Below, in pieces: positions 1 through 12,463 of a stretch of 64,000 nt of DNA. The notes beneath the pieces were generated by a model. That model was not told where the DNA came from. It saw only the letters and a list, made by a program, of their open reading frames with translations, and ran no database searches. The DNA comes from Orbilia blumenaviensis (taxonomy: Eukaryota; Ascomycota; Orbiliomycetes; Orbiliales; Orbiliaceae): contig JAVHNS010000004.1 in assembly GCA_036872755.1 (NCBI GenBank), forward strand, positions 2,852,001 to 2,916,000, read 5' to 3'. The translations under genes and the position numbers were made by a program. Position 1 is the first letter of the stretch, and every line of letters begins with the position of its first letter.

Positions 1-3000
1 ACCCTAGGCCAAGGATTAAGACCGAAGTCGGACTTTAGTCGAAGAGATTCTCTCATGTGGTCCTTGTATAGTAGGATCGGAATAAAGCCCTCAGGGCGAA
101 AGTTGGGGCACACCTACTTTGAATTTTTGAGGAAGCTGGCCCGAGTCCACTATACTAGGATATCTAGATAATTCCTATGGCCAGAAACATTAACATATAT
201 AGCTACGACGTAAGCTTAAGTGGTAGATTCTGAAACTTCTAAAACTGAAGCGTTATCATAGAATTGATTACCGGCGCACACTTGAGAACTTCAATAGAAA
301 AAGCTCTCATTACAGATTTATAAATTTTGCACACAGCGAGGGCTGTAGACCAGTGACGAACCGAGAGAATATGTTAATCTATATGGAGGGTTCCAAGGAA
401 GCTTTTATTAAACTTGAAATAAACATATGAAAATGGAGTGTTCTGACGAGAGAATGACGCGCGTACTACCGGATTTAATCAAGATAAACGATTATCTGCT
501 CGAGCCGGCGAGGTCTGTTTTGACCCCCATGAGCTCGGCATGGTTAGTTCGGATCGACATGTTCATGTCTGGGCCGACGCACTCTTATTCCGTTTGCTTC
601 ACAGAATCCACCTCGGCAGAAAGGGGTGTGATACATATTCTTTTGAATAAAGTAACATGACAACCGGAGATAGGTCCGAGTGTCAACTATAGGCGGGGAA
701 AGCGATTTATGATTGCCGTGGGCTACAACGCCGACATACCAGCTGCAGCGCATTGCCGCAAAAATGTTGGAGTTCCAAAATGGGGATGGTGCATATAGCC
801 ACAACCAATCAAACCGCTCGGATGAAGAATCACTTGCCCAACCACATCGAAGACCTATCTGGATACCGCCTACAATATCGGAATTCAACCTCTAGCAAGA
901 AAAAAGGCACACTAATGGTTTGAGGAGGGAGAAAAGTTCATCTGATCTCAACTGAGCTCCCAAAAACACCTCAACATTGGCGCCTGTTCGGACTATCAGA
1001 TCGTCTGACCGCAACTTAGATATGAACCGGCGTGGCGGTATCGATATGTACCCTGCCAATGGAAATTAGTTTGTCCCATGCTACATCAAAGGCCCAAAAT
1101 TTTGAGCTCCAAGCTAGACGACCACCAAAAAGCCCGTGGCATGACATGGCTTTTAAGGCATCAACCTAACCATAACCAATAGACCCGAGCTAATATACCC
1201 CCATTATTTGGGGTATATCATGATTTCCATATAGCATGGATGGAGAACACTTCACAGATACCCGAGCCGTGCCGGGTGGAGATTAGAATGGATACCGCGA
1301 TCTCATATCTCCGAAATACCCAACCCGCCCGCTGAAGCCTAGTTACCACGCAAATAAATGATGAGCAAATAGAGGGCTTAATTTCGAAATCGGACATAGA
1401 ATATCTGGAATAAATACCAAGCGGAGAAAAAAAAAAAAAAAAAAAAAGATTGGCTCACCTGCGCCCGATACTGGTGGGAATTGTGCCGCTGTAAATGTAT
1501 GTGGCTTCAGCACCGGCTCAGAGCTCAGCTTGCATCTGCAGCTCTGCATTCCAGAAATGCAGTTTGAAGCTTCCCCCTTCATTTCTGGCTGCCGCAGCAA
1601 ACATGCAAAAGGTATAATTCTACCCGGTTCCCGGGTAACAAACATCCTTCCAACCGACAAAAAAAAAGAAATTTATGATTCAGAATCTCGAATTCTTTTG
1701 AGGTGACTTTTTTCTTTCTCAATAGCAGCGGCAGCTTTGAGCTCGAGTTTACAAGATGGTTGGGATAGTTAGCCAATTACTTGCCGCAATTCAAAATATC
1801 GCGTCAGAGCAAATGGACATATGGCACGGAACCCGGATAAAGCTCCTCGGAACTCTGTCTATACGAAAATAGTGACATGAGCCCATTAGTTCTTACCTCA
1901 AAAGAACCCAAAAGCCCTGCTACGAACATCAGTCCACAAACTGCCTTTTATCCGCATATAGATATGCATATGTGCATAAAAATTAAAAATTGATTACCTA
2001 CACTAAAATTAAATCGAGCTGAGGCTGGATAAATCAATATAACCAGCCGGTGTCTAAAAAAGCGACGTTTGTATGACCCTGGGCTGTATGACCTAAACTT
2101 AACATCCAATCCAGCAACCCAAGTCCGTGTACCTGTGTGTCACCCACACCTGCATATATGAGCACCCCACCCTCAATTCAAAATGCAACACGCTATGCAA
2201 GTTGTTCCAGCTAAGGTAGATTTATACCCACGTTTTAGCAGTAACTGGCATTCTAATGTACTGACATGTCCGCGAGGCGAGAACAAACTCGGCAAGCGGG
2301 CACATAGAAACGTTCTAGATTTCAGAACTTTTGTTGCTTTGCGTCTACGACGTTTGCTACTCCTGCAGGTATGTTTCTTCGCAGTGCATGTTTGCGGAAT
2401 CGACTGGAAGACCCAACAATAGGGACACGAATCCTTACCAGGCTGCTCAAGATGTACCATTTGAGCGCATTCCAAAACACTTATTGCTCGGCATGAACAA
2501 TCGATGTTTCGGCGTCGGCCGTGCATAGGTGTATGTAAGTCTGGAAGGTGCTAAAAAAGCGTGGCTGAGATGCGATTACTAGGATATAAATGCAGCTGCC
2601 GGATAATCCAGCCGGTAGCCCCAGTTCAGAAGGCAGGAAATATTCGGAAACCTGTTCATAACACCCGCCCACAAAGAATACTGGGATTTCCTGTCCCAAA
2701 CAGCCATTAGGGCGGCAGTTTAGACCGTATTTCAAAATATTGTTAACAGATATTGATTTTACATGACTGGTGCCATACAGGTATGGCAATAATCAAATGT
2801 AGACTAATCATCGGCCCCGCATCCATGGACCACAGATCGGCTTAACCGGGATGATGTGGGGATCACCAGGGTACCTCAGGGTCCACTTATCTCAATTTTC
2901 TAGCTGCAAGTGCTTTGGCCGCCCTAGATGGTGGGTATCGCATGTGACGGCTCGACGCAAAAAGAGCGCCATCGTCGGGAATGCAGTTAAGATTTTAAAT

Positions 3001-3960
3001 CCCATTGGTCGGTAGACTTTGAAGGCACCATCCCTTTTGGGGGCTTTTCTACGGACCTGGCCTATAAATTTTCGATTCGCCGTATTCACAGTTCGGAATG
3101 GTATGTGGAATGTGAATCCCTGTGAGCCCTGTGTGAATCGGTGTCGTCCGTCTTCCTATCATCAAACTATTCACTGGGCTCCGCCACGCGAAATTTCGAC
3201 GAATGTTAAGTCCACCGAGAGATGCATCCAGAAGACGGAAAATCCTTCTCCTTTCTTTTTCCGACTTAAAAAGATGCTATACTCGAGGCCGCAAAAAAAA
3301 ACCCTCCCAGTTGAAGCTGTTGCCCCCATGCATATGCATTGCATATAATGCCGGAGAAATGGAGGAGAGGCAAAATTAGCAACTTGTGCCGCAGGTTTTT
3401 CTCGTCTGAATCCACATGTCGCATGACGGGACTAGGCTGTTTAATTCTCTCTCTTTAGAAATCTCGGGGCCGTTTCTTGCAAAAGACACAGGTTTTCGAG
3501 TTTAATGGTTTTGCACCTGCATCTGGACCCTATGTGTTTGGGGGGGGCGCTTGTTATGCAGGAGTAGCTTCCCTGTAGTCTCTTAATCGTCCATTCTTCG
3601 CAAACGTGGGAGTAACACCCTGGAAAAGTTCGTCTATGCTAGTCTGGATAGAAATGTATAAAATGCGGTCCTTCTCCTAGTGGTTGTGGTGTCGTCGCCG
3701 TTGTCGAAAGCCTAGGGGTTTTGTACCGATCAATTCATGCTTCCGTGGTTGCCGTCCGTAATCGACTCAACCCTCCAAAGCCAAAGTTTCACTCGAAAAT
3801 ACGGAACGGCAGTATTTAAACACCTGGTTTCTGTCCTTGTTCTCTCTCCCTATTCTTCACCTGCTCCCTTTACTATTCTGTATTCAATCCATCAGTTCCA
3901 TATCTCAGGCGTGTCTTTCCAGGTCTTACGAACCGTTCTCGTATTGGTTTCTAATCCTCG
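1..3960. other. gene-free intergenic region
   Basis: No reading frame here shows a recognisable family, compositional constraint or a sensible splice pattern. Short open frames on both strands look like chance. The only low-complexity features seen are a 21-nt A run at 1427-1447 and a G run near 3541. The distal part is probably upstream sequence of the nitronate monooxygenase gene that starts at 4227. Confidence 0.6.
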
Positions 3961-3965
3961 AATCC

Positions 3966-4130
3966 TCTTTGGCTTCCTGCTTCTCTGGCTGCTTCTATCA
4001 GGCTGCTCTCTATTGCTGCTTCTCTCTTCCTGCTTCTCTGGCTGCTTCTCTCTTGCTGCTTCTCTCTTGCTGCTATCTCTTGCTGCTTCTCTCTTGCTGC
4101 TCCTATCTGGCCGTTTCTCTCTAGCTGCGT
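3966..4130 (+). repeat. pyrimidine-rich imperfect tandem repeat in the leader of the nitronate monooxygenase gene
   Basis: This stretch is almost pure C/T on the + strand and repeats a roughly 12-15 nt unit of the type TTGCTGCTTCTCTC, interrupted by GGCTGCTTCT variants. It lies about 100-260 nt upstream of the ATG at 4227, so it is probably promoter or 5' untranslated leader. CT-rich tracts near transcription starts are common in filamentous fungi. A hydrophobic open frame (3737-4225) crosses it, but its Leu/Ser/Cys composition simply follows from the repeat. Confidence 0.65.
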
Positions 4131-4226
4131 TATATTTGCTTCTGCTTCTTTGCTCTTGTCATCGACAAAATCTTCGTCGTAAAATCCTCTTGGTCTACCA
4201 TCACATCGCCTGCCAATACCGATAAG

Positions 4227-5895
4227 ATGGTTGTACATATCGATGCTCGTCCTGATACTGTTATGGGTCCTTTGAAGACCCCATTCACCGAAATGTTCAA
4301 CATCCAGCACCCCATTTGGTAAGAATTGAATTTACTCTTATAATGCCTCATCATATGTCAGGCAGCTCCTATGCATAACTCCTTTGGGTATCGTCTTTGA
4401 GAACCTGACCTTTCTCACAAATCCTATTATTTGTTGATCCAAAGAATCTGGTATCCACGTTCTGTGGATAGAACGAGGCAACATTGTCCCCGTACCCCTT
4501 GCCCTATTTTTTCGTTCCTGTTGATTTTCAAGCCTTATTAACGTGGTGTCCCATTGTAGTCTCGCAGGTATGAACATTGCAGCAGGTCCTAGACTCGGTG
4601 CCGCTGTTATCGAGGCTGGTGGCTTCGCATGTTTGGGCGGGAACGGCTATGCTAAGTCCCAAGAATACGACACCTTGTCGTATGGCGACTTTTATAACGA
4701 GTTTATGGCCCACCAAAGTAAGCATTTTCAGTATTATCTGAGCTGTTTATGCGTAAATGCTGACATTGTCGATTTCCGAAAAGCTCCCGAGAAAGTGAGA
4801 ACTCAAATCCGAGAACTCAAGGCCTTTCTCAATAATCCTATCGATGCTCCATTTGGTGTCGATATTTTGCTTCCACAGATCGGCCGCGGTGCGAGGAAGA
4901 CCAACTACGACTATACCGCAGGAAGATCTGAGGAGATCGTTGATGTCGTTATCGAAGAGGGTGCCAAGCTCTTTGTGAGTGCCCTCGGGGCACCTCCCCC
5001 ACATATTGTGGACAAGCTCCATAGAGCAGGTGTTATTGTTGGATGTAATATCGGGCATCCAAAACATGTAGCGAAGGTCTTAAATGCTGGAGTTGACCTG
5101 ATTGTCGCCACTGTAGGTGAAATAACCCTTATGCAACACTACGACATACTAATGCATATCATTTGTAGGGTGGTGAGGGTGGGGGCCATGGCAGTGATGT
5201 TGCTACCATGATATTGATGTAAGAACATATTCTCTGCATTTGAAAGAGTCGTCTTTGTTCGGGACATGCTAACATTATATAACCAGACCCATGGTCCTTG
5301 AAGCGTGCCGCGGCCAAGTCTCAAAATTCACTGGCCGTCCAATTGTCGTTCTGGCAGCAGGCGGAATTTATAATTCCATGGGGGTGGCGGCTTCTTTGGC
5401 CATGGGGGCGGACGGGGTGTGGTGTGGTACCAAGTTCGTCGCTGCCACGGAATCTGGAGCCAGTGATGGTCACCAGAAGGACCTCCTCGATACCGATGTA
5501 TCTGGTACTACTAAGACCATAATTTACACCGTAAGTTAGGGCCTATTCATCAGTAATTCCTAACTACGGGATCACAAACTGATGATCGAGTTTGTTAGGG
5601 CCGTCCGATGCGTGTCAAGAACCATGCGTTGATCGAGGAGTGGCACAAGCATCCAGAGAAGATCCAGGAGCTGACCTCAGCCGGGCATATCCCAGTTATC
5701 CACGAGATCGATAGGCTGGCAAAAGCGGGAAAAGACTTTCCTCCGGAGCATGAAGCGGGGGTGCGCTGTGTGATGCTGGGGCAGGCTGCTGGAGCCATCA
5801 ACGAGATCCTTCCAGCAAAGGAAATCATTGACGAGATGGTATACGGGGCAGTTACGCTCCTCAAGCGCACTGAACGTATCCGTAGTAAGCTATAG
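4227..5895 (+). CDS. nitronate monooxygenase (2-nitropropane dioxygenase family)
   Basis: FMN-dependent oxidase expected to convert alkyl nitronates such as propionate 3-nitronate to carbonyl compounds and nitrite. Six exons: 4227-4318, 4560-4717, 4784-5112, 5169-5218, 5287-5530 and 5599-5895, giving 1170 nt (389 aa). The N-terminus contains a HPICLAGM strand, then ARKTNYDYT, IGHPKHVAKVLNAGVD, the GGHGSD flavin/substrate loop (about residues 198-203), LIPMVLEAC, and the phosphate-binding GADGVWCGTKFV segment (about 250-262). A stretch of about 20 residues between GGNGY and TPEKVR is longer than in family members I know. No donor/acceptor pair that would remove it keeps the frame. The 241-nt first intron is the longest here. 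No signal peptide is seen, so it is probably soluble. The exact natural substrate cannot be told from sequence. Confidence 0.93.
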
Positions 5896-8030
5896 TCTGG
5901 GGTTATGTTAGTATAGTGAAAGATCCTATTAATATCGGAGGGTTCGGGTACAGGGTCTGTTCGCTTTATATATACGTACTGCGCATTTCCTTCCCCTTTT
6001 TTCTGTGGGGTGTTCTGGCGCTCTGGGGCTCGTTTCTGCTGGCGTTGGCGCTTTTTTGCCCCCTGGATTTTCTTTATACCTGTTTTCATACCTCCCGTCT
6101 CAGTATATATATATATTAGAGGCCTAGAGCTCGCAGTCCTTCGGTAACAGTCAGCTACGAATGCTAGTGGCCGATAAGAAGGGTTGGTGACTGCAGATTT
6201 TTCTTATGCTAGGGGTTATTTGCTTACTTGCTGCAATGAAAAATGAAGTTCGGGGCCACATTTTGGTCTCGTGGTTTGAAGAAATGGCGTTCGGAGCGTA
6301 AAATATCAGATATTCCTTTCCTCGAGGCCTCCCCCGTGACGGCATTGATAGCAATGTGCTAGGAGGCGCTATTAAGGGATCCATCCGTGGATCTGGCGGC
6401 TCTGCCATGGCCCGTAGGTGTCGTACGTTCGAACTATGATAGGTTCGTTGGGGGCGACGATTGAAGAAGAGACACGTGCATATAGTGTCAAAGCCTCTCT
6501 GCTCGAATTTCGTGTTAAAGGAATTATATTAGGAGGCTGTATGAACCCCTGCAGATGGAAACTAATCCAAAGTTTTAGATAAAATGCGAACCAAGTAAAT
6601 TATACATAGCAGAATGTAAACAACCGTACGAACTTACCTGATAGTATGAATGTATGGGGAAGGGTTCATAGATAAGCTGCCCTGTAGCGGTGCAACTAGC
6701 ACGGAAGTACCCTCGGGTAGAGCTTTGGGGAGCTCGAGGTTATTTGATTTAGAAAGCCCCTATATCGCTGTTTTAGTCTCGGTCCCATAGCTGTATCGTA
6801 TCGGAGGATTCTAACCTTTCAACCTGGCAACTTTTCTAAGTCCTCTAACCTTCAAGTTTTGACTCCAAGAATTATCTCAATCAGGAGTGACTGCATCTCA
6901 TAATATTATGGGAGCAATAAGGATATTTGGTTCAAAAGAAAAGAAAATCATACAGCATGTAGGCGGTTAGAAAGGCTAGGGCAGATTTAAAAGGGTCTTG
7001 GATTGAAGGAAGGTAGATGAATAAAAGAAAGGGGGGAGGGAAGGAGGAGGGTTTAAACAGGGAGGACATTAAGTGCTTCTTACAGCAAAATATGAGGGAA
7101 TTGATTACTCTGCATTGAAACCATTTGGGGACCTATGAAATCATTAGAGAGCGCGGTGGCGCGCAGTGCTGCTCATTCCATAAATGACTTTGTTTATATC
7201 AGTCGCCGCGGCGATGTAATTCATGGATGGTGGGCGCTGCTAGCAATATATAGAGTTAACGGCTGTGCTAGACGGCGTTGACCACAATTAAGCCGTGATA
7301 TAGGACCTACAGAATATCCCCAATATATATTTAGGGGCCCTCGTCTCTCTTTATCGACCAGGGGCGTGTATTATATTATTCCCTAAGTACCTAGGTAGTT
7401 AGTTATATGTGTCGTAAATATATAGGGCCTGCCACGGGCTATGTATGCGGCTTATTCAAGACCACTCCGTCGCTGAAATACGATATTTGGGATGTTTTAC
7501 TGCTAATGGGAAATATAAAGAATAGATAAGTCCCATATTGCCTGATATATAAAAAGCATTATGATTTGGAGGTAAATCTGTGATGATTTGAATAAGGCCT
7601 TGTAGTGGAATCAAACTACCGATGTTGAAGAGAACTGGCAGTTCTTAAATATAACTTGATATTTATGAGCTAGATGTTACCCCTCCATTCTTGGATATTC
7701 TGTTGAAGGCAAGGGAAAATAAGGAATAGCTAGAGCTGGCCGTAGTTAGGAACTTTCCGGAGTTTATTTTCTTGGCTTATCACAGGCTCATGCTCAGCAA
7801 TCAAGGTCTGGTCCATTCTTGTGTTGACTAGTTGTATTTCCATGACTGGATTGGCGTGGTTACACAGGAGCTAACTTAATTGGGAGGACAATCCCTGTCG
7901 AAATTTCTCAAAGCGAAAAAAGTTGATCTTCGCGACAACCAGTTTTCAGTCTCTGAAGCGCCATCGATATCGTCGACCAACCGAGATACCCCTAATAACC
8001 CGGACCCTACCGCGGGATATACGATTAAGA
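5896..8030. other. intergenic region between nitronate monooxygenase and UTP18
   Basis: About 2.1 kb without a supportable gene. It holds the 3' flank of the monooxygenase gene, AT-rich sequence with short purine runs (near 7030), and one exact TACCTAGGTA palindrome at 7388-7397. A short minus-strand open frame (6151-6408) has a good ATG context but resembles nothing I recognise. The last 100-200 bp should contain the UTP18 promoter. Confidence 0.55.
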
Positions 8031-9786
8031 ATGGAAGTCGAACCTACTAGCGACCCGATACTACGTAAACCGGCCCCAACTCGGCTGAAGGATGCTGCGG
8101 AAGAGGAGCTCGAAAAGCTAGTCTTTGGCGACCTTGCCGGATTTCAGGCTGGACTGTATGCCGATAGAGATGAGTACTCGTCGGACGATGAAAACGAACT
8201 TCGGTTGAACTTCAAGGCGTCTGGCGAGGTAGACCAGCTAGAAGATGACCAGGTACTGCATTCGTCAGTAATAATACTACCCTCGTGAATCACGAAATAC
8301 TGACACTTCCAGCTCTTCTTCGTAGATTCTGGGACCACACAGCCGACGGATCTCGTCACAGCTCCCTCCACCGACTTGGCCCATGCCGAGAACTCAGACT
8401 CTGAAGCAGATTTGAACAAACCGGTGTGGGATGATAGCGACGATGAGCGCCTCACCATTTCGCTCTCGAAAAACCCTCGCCTGCGTAAACTCCGTACCAC
8501 AGAACTCGACGATGTTATAACAGGAACAGAATACACAAAGCGCCTACGGCTTCAATATGAACGGATAAACCCAATCCCATCCTGGTCTTTGCCATCTAAG
8601 GATTCAGAAAGACCTAAGAAGTCCCGGCGAACCTCATCTCCAGACGCCTCCTCTGACTCTGAAGACGAAGTGATGGATGTTGATCTCCCCTCTAACAACT
8701 CCCTTTCTGCCCTTCTTCAATCATCCGCCACCTACACAAAACGCTCGAAAAATGGAAAGCTGCCTCCCGAAACCCTCGATATCTCCCGGCTCCGCGATGC
8801 AAACTATCTTTCTCCCTCTCACTCTGGTATCCAATCTCTTAGCTTCCATTCCTCCCATCCACTACTACTTTCCGCAGGTTTCGACCACGTCCTACGACTT
8901 TACCATATCGACAAAAAGACAAACCCGCCGGCAACTAGCTTATACTTGCAAGGGACACCGATCCACACCGCTGCTTTCCACCCAGATGGTAAACGAGTGT
9001 TTGCGTCTGGTCGGAGAAGATACTTCCATATCTGGGACCTGGAGAGTGGAAAGATCGAGAAGGTTACAAGAGTATACGGGAACCAGGAGCACCAGAAGTC
9101 CATGGAAAAGTTCAAACTTTCGCCTTGTGGCCGTTTTATGGCGCTATGCGGCGCCCACGGGTATATCAACGTTCTAGATGCCAAGACCGGCCAATGGGTT
9201 GATTCTGTGGTTGTCGAGGGCATCGTGGCAGATATAACATGGAGTATTGGTGGTAAAAGGCTGTTGGTAGCGAATAAGGCGGGCGAGGTGTGGGAGTGGG
9301 ATAGTGCAGAAAGGAAAATTGAAAGCAGATGGAACGATGAGGGCGGGAATGGACTAACTACAATATCACTGGGCGGGAACGACAGATGGTGTGCCGTGGG
9401 AAGCACCAGCGGCGTGGTAAATATCTATGATCGAAAGGAGAAAGTAGTTGTAGAAGGGCATCCCACACCGAAACGAGCGCTGGGCAATCTAGTAACAGCA
9501 ATTAATGTTCTTGAGTTCTCAGATGATGGGCAGCTGTTATGTATTGGGAGCAAAGAGAAGCGGGATGCTTTGAGGCTAGGTAAGTTATACTCAAACATTT
9601 CTATCTATATTCGGGGATATTAACGTTATGGTAGTGCACCTGCCCTCGTGTACAGTCTATAAGAACTGGCCGACGACCTCGACACCAGTGGGAAACATTA
9701 ATTGTGCCGGGTTTGCTGGAGGAGCATCCGGGTTGTTTGCATTTGGGAATCAGCAAGGCAAAATTCGCCTATGGGAAATACGATAG
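8031..9786 (+). CDS. UTP18: U3 snoRNP-associated WD40 protein Utp18
   Basis: Component of the UTP-B module of the small-subunit processome, needed in the nucleolus for early 18S pre-rRNA cleavages. Exons 8031-8252, 8313-9579 and 9635-9786 join to 1641 nt (546 aa). The ATG at 8031 is the first in frame and opens directly onto KPAPTRLKDAAEEELEKLVFG, typical of Utp18 N-termini. An acidic VWDDSDDERLTISL segment and the RLRKLR...EYTKRLRLQYERINP signature follow. The C-terminal half is a WD40 propeller (for example HIWDLESGKIEKV, VYKNWPT), ending in GNQQGKIRLWEIR. Intron 2 splits the Val codon of ALRLVHLPSCTVY, a conserved stretch restored by splicing. It converges on the DRN1-like gene, with 151 bp between stop codons. 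Two other ribosome-assembly genes lie about 16-25 kb downstream. Confidence 0.94.
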
Positions 9787-9937
9787 CCGTGATCCCACAA
9801 TATATATACCGAGGTATATAGCATTTTGTATTAGTATAGTGTACAATAGTAATTTTACATATTACATTCCTGGGTATCTGCCTCTTGTGTCATTAATTCG
9901 TCAAATAGACGGAATTATATCGATCTAGGTGGCGAAA

Positions 9938-11640
9938 TCAATCCTCCAGACTAAAATCGAATTCCTTGAACGCCTTCTTGAATGCTTCGGCATCTCGAAC
10001 CTCGTCTTCCATTTCCTGTGCACAGTCCTTCCAATTCACCCTATCCTCCAACCCAAATACTTTCCCCAGCACCTTCCTCCCAAACTGTAAATCGAATCTT
10101 GTTCTCTCCTTCAGTTTCATCAATAAAGCTTCTTCTTCACCAGCCCCATCGCTTTTGATCCATGCTCTAAAAAAGTCTCCTTCCTCTTTCTCATTCGCCT
10201 CACGTTCCTCAACAGCCTCAATTGCCGCTTCTTCTTTAGCCATATCCTCGAACGTCTCCTTTACCCTCCGAATAAAAGCTTTTCCAACAGGCACAGCCTG
10301 CCAGTGCGGGTGCACTCCCATTCTTCTCACAACCTCAAAAGTCACCATACCACAACCAAGGCTCTCGTACATCTTCCCCAGCGCCATTCTGTATTTCTCC
10401 ATCTCGCCGATTGTAGCTTCCAAAGTTTCTGGATCTTGGATCCCTTGTAGCGTCGGGGCATGCTCAAAGGGAATTATAAGCACGTGCCCCCGGAAACGGT
10501 ACCTCAGCGTTCACTAGATTGGTCGTAAGTGGACCCTTCGCGGTCGTAAGGTACGCCGCTGATCCAATTGATGTGATCAAGTGTTTTTGGATATTCGGAT
10601 TGGAAAGACAGAAGAAACAGGAATCTGGACCTGGTGGGGGTGGTTTATCATAACGTTGGCGTTTATTACGATGGTTATGGTGGTGTTGATCATTAGATTG
10701 ATCACCCCAGAAGAAATTCGATTGTTGTTGCGGAGGAGGGCGTTTTTGATATGGAGCATAAGGGGATGCCGTACAGTTCGGCGGTATGGTGGTCGAGGGT
10801 GTGGAGATATCGAGCTTGAAGGCGTACAACCACTAGACTCATGTATTAGCACTTAAAAAAAAAAAAAAAATCAAATTTCTATATGCGATACGAGAAGATA
10901 AATACCTTGGCTTTTGTTTCATTTCCATAATCAGCCAGCGCGATAAACCGTGTGACGAGTTCACTAGCACCATGCCCGTCCTTTTCTCTGACTTCATTCT
11001 TGTACGGCTCACGTTCGTAGAATCCCCCACCACCTGATACAAAGTGGTATCGTGGCCGTATCGACTGCGCTAACCTTTGGACTGGTTTATTCCCTCCCTT
11101 TTGTACCTCTTGTGTCTCAGGCGAGATCGCGACTTTGGATCCGGTCGAAACACCCTCCGGCCAATCGCCGGTGATCAGAATGTCGGCAAAATTCGCTCCT
11201 CGAAGCGTGCTAGCATCCTGTTCGCTATAGAATGGGAATTTCTGCTCTTTCGAAGCTCCAGATAGTGTTGGATCCAACCTTCCACCCAACGTTACAACCT
11301 TAACCCCATCAGATGTAGTCAACGTCGACCTCTTCCCCAGGAAGAATAAATTCTCGCAGACTTCTCCAGCATTGTTATCAATCTTCTCCTGTATCGAGTC
11401 CGGGAAGGGATATGTCCCTAATGTGAAGTATACGGGGAAAGCAACTTCGATTTCGCCGCGAATGAGAGAGGATATGCTTGAGATCGACTCGTCAGAAATG
11501 GACTCTGGCGACGGGAAGAGGTCACCGAGGACTATAGCGAAAGAGAAGGTGTTCTTTTTGCTGAGAGCGGAGAGTTTAGAGAGTATGGGTTGGAAAGCAC
11601 CGGAAGGGTTGCCGACTACTATTACGCTGTAGGAGGTCAT
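9938..11640 (-). CDS. DRN1: CwfJ/Drn1 (CWF19-like) lariat-debranching accessory protein, with an apparent +1 frameshift
   Basis: The Drn1/CWF19L1 family associates with spliceosomes and modulates lariat-debranching enzyme Dbr1. Exon 1 runs 11640-10906, the intron 10905-10833 (branch GCTAATAC, T-run near its middle), and exon 2 10832-9938. The ATG at 11640 starts MTSYSVIVVGNPSGAFQPIL, the metallophosphatase-like N-domain; 38 in-frame codons upstream add nothing family-like. The junction gives AKWLYAF, conserved in the family. Then come PPPPGPDSCFFCLSNPNIQKHLITSIG (in two blocks), TTAKGPLTT, and the HIT-like CwfJ C-terminal region with GHVLIIPFEHAPT and GVHPHWQ. Between AEVPFPG and HVLIIP the frame must change: a run of five C on the + strand (10487-10491) should hold four. 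With one base removed the product would be 542 aa. As written, translation stops shortly after the run and loses the CwfJ C-terminus. Assembly error and real mutation cannot be separated here. Confidence 0.9.
10487..10491 (-). other. frameshift site (homopolymer C5/G5) in the DRN1-like gene
   Basis: Upstream frame reads ...EVPFPGARAYNSL then stop. The frame offset by one base reads ...GHVLIIPFEHAP, the conserved continuation of the CwfJ domain. The only place where removing one base restores both conserved flanks is this five-base run. A GT...AG intron cannot explain it: the only candidate around the site is 12 nt, and longer ones would delete conserved residues. Confidence 0.8.
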
Positions 11641-12463
11641 ATTCGGTGCTGTCTCGTGGCGGGAAGGACTCGATTTTGGGGTTGGTGTCGCGAAGCAGAT
11701 GTCCTGAAGATGTGACGATATTGCGACGACGTGTGTTAAACCCGTCCCGGACATTATAATCGGCGATAGACCAGTTTAAGGACTCGATCGGGGATAATTA
11801 ATTGTGCACTGACAAAATGCAACGAAGTGTTTCGAAAACTGTGTTGTATTGTGGAGAATTACTTAAGCCTCACGAATTCGAGCTTTAAACTCCAGCTATG
11901 AATATATACGTGGCCAGTTGGCCTCGGTATGTACGTGAGCGATCTGTTTTTCTATATTCTGTGAGCTATACATAACGCTACTATTAGCTCTTTGATGCCT
12001 AAAGTCACCATAATGTGAGCCAGTAGCTTTCAATGCAATTCGAGTATACAGGTTTCGAAGGGTCTCATTTTCAGCCAGGCCGTCATCCCAGGGCGGCTGT
12101 AGGCTCTATAACTACTAAGGTATAAATGTAATCAATACCTGGGTACCTAGATGTCTAGGTGCCTAAATGCTTTATTTGGGACATAGGAATTACACTTCTA
12201 GGTTAGAGCCGTACATAGAGATAACTTTATATATCCCCTCAGAACGAAGTCCGAGCATCGCTCGATACCAATATTAATAAAACAGCTATCCCAAATTGAC
12301 ACACTATAAGGATATATAGAATATAGATATAGGCATATACACCTATCGATTATTGATATTTCCGCCCTGCTTCGCTCCCTAGTCATGAAGAGCAGTTGTC
12401 ACATAATCATATCCAATAAAAAATAAGTATATAGGTATACTTGATTACGCTTCCGTAAAACCA
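11641..12463. other. intergenic region upstream of the DRN1-like gene
   Basis: About 820 bp, containing the DRN1-like promoter at its left and the 3' flank of the secreted orphan at its right. An imperfect CCTAG-rich palindromic patch lies at 12139-12170. No coding signal or RNA gene was recognised. Confidence 0.5.

Noticed and set aside
3737..4225. 162-codon hydrophobic open frame before the nitronate monooxygenase
   Set aside because: Its Leu/Ser/Cys bias comes from the CT-rich tandem repeat and it ends at the monooxygenase start; more likely leader sequence.
6151..6408. 85-codon minus-strand frame with a good ATG context (GCCATGG)
   Set aside because: No recognisable domain and no convincing splice continuation; insufficient support.
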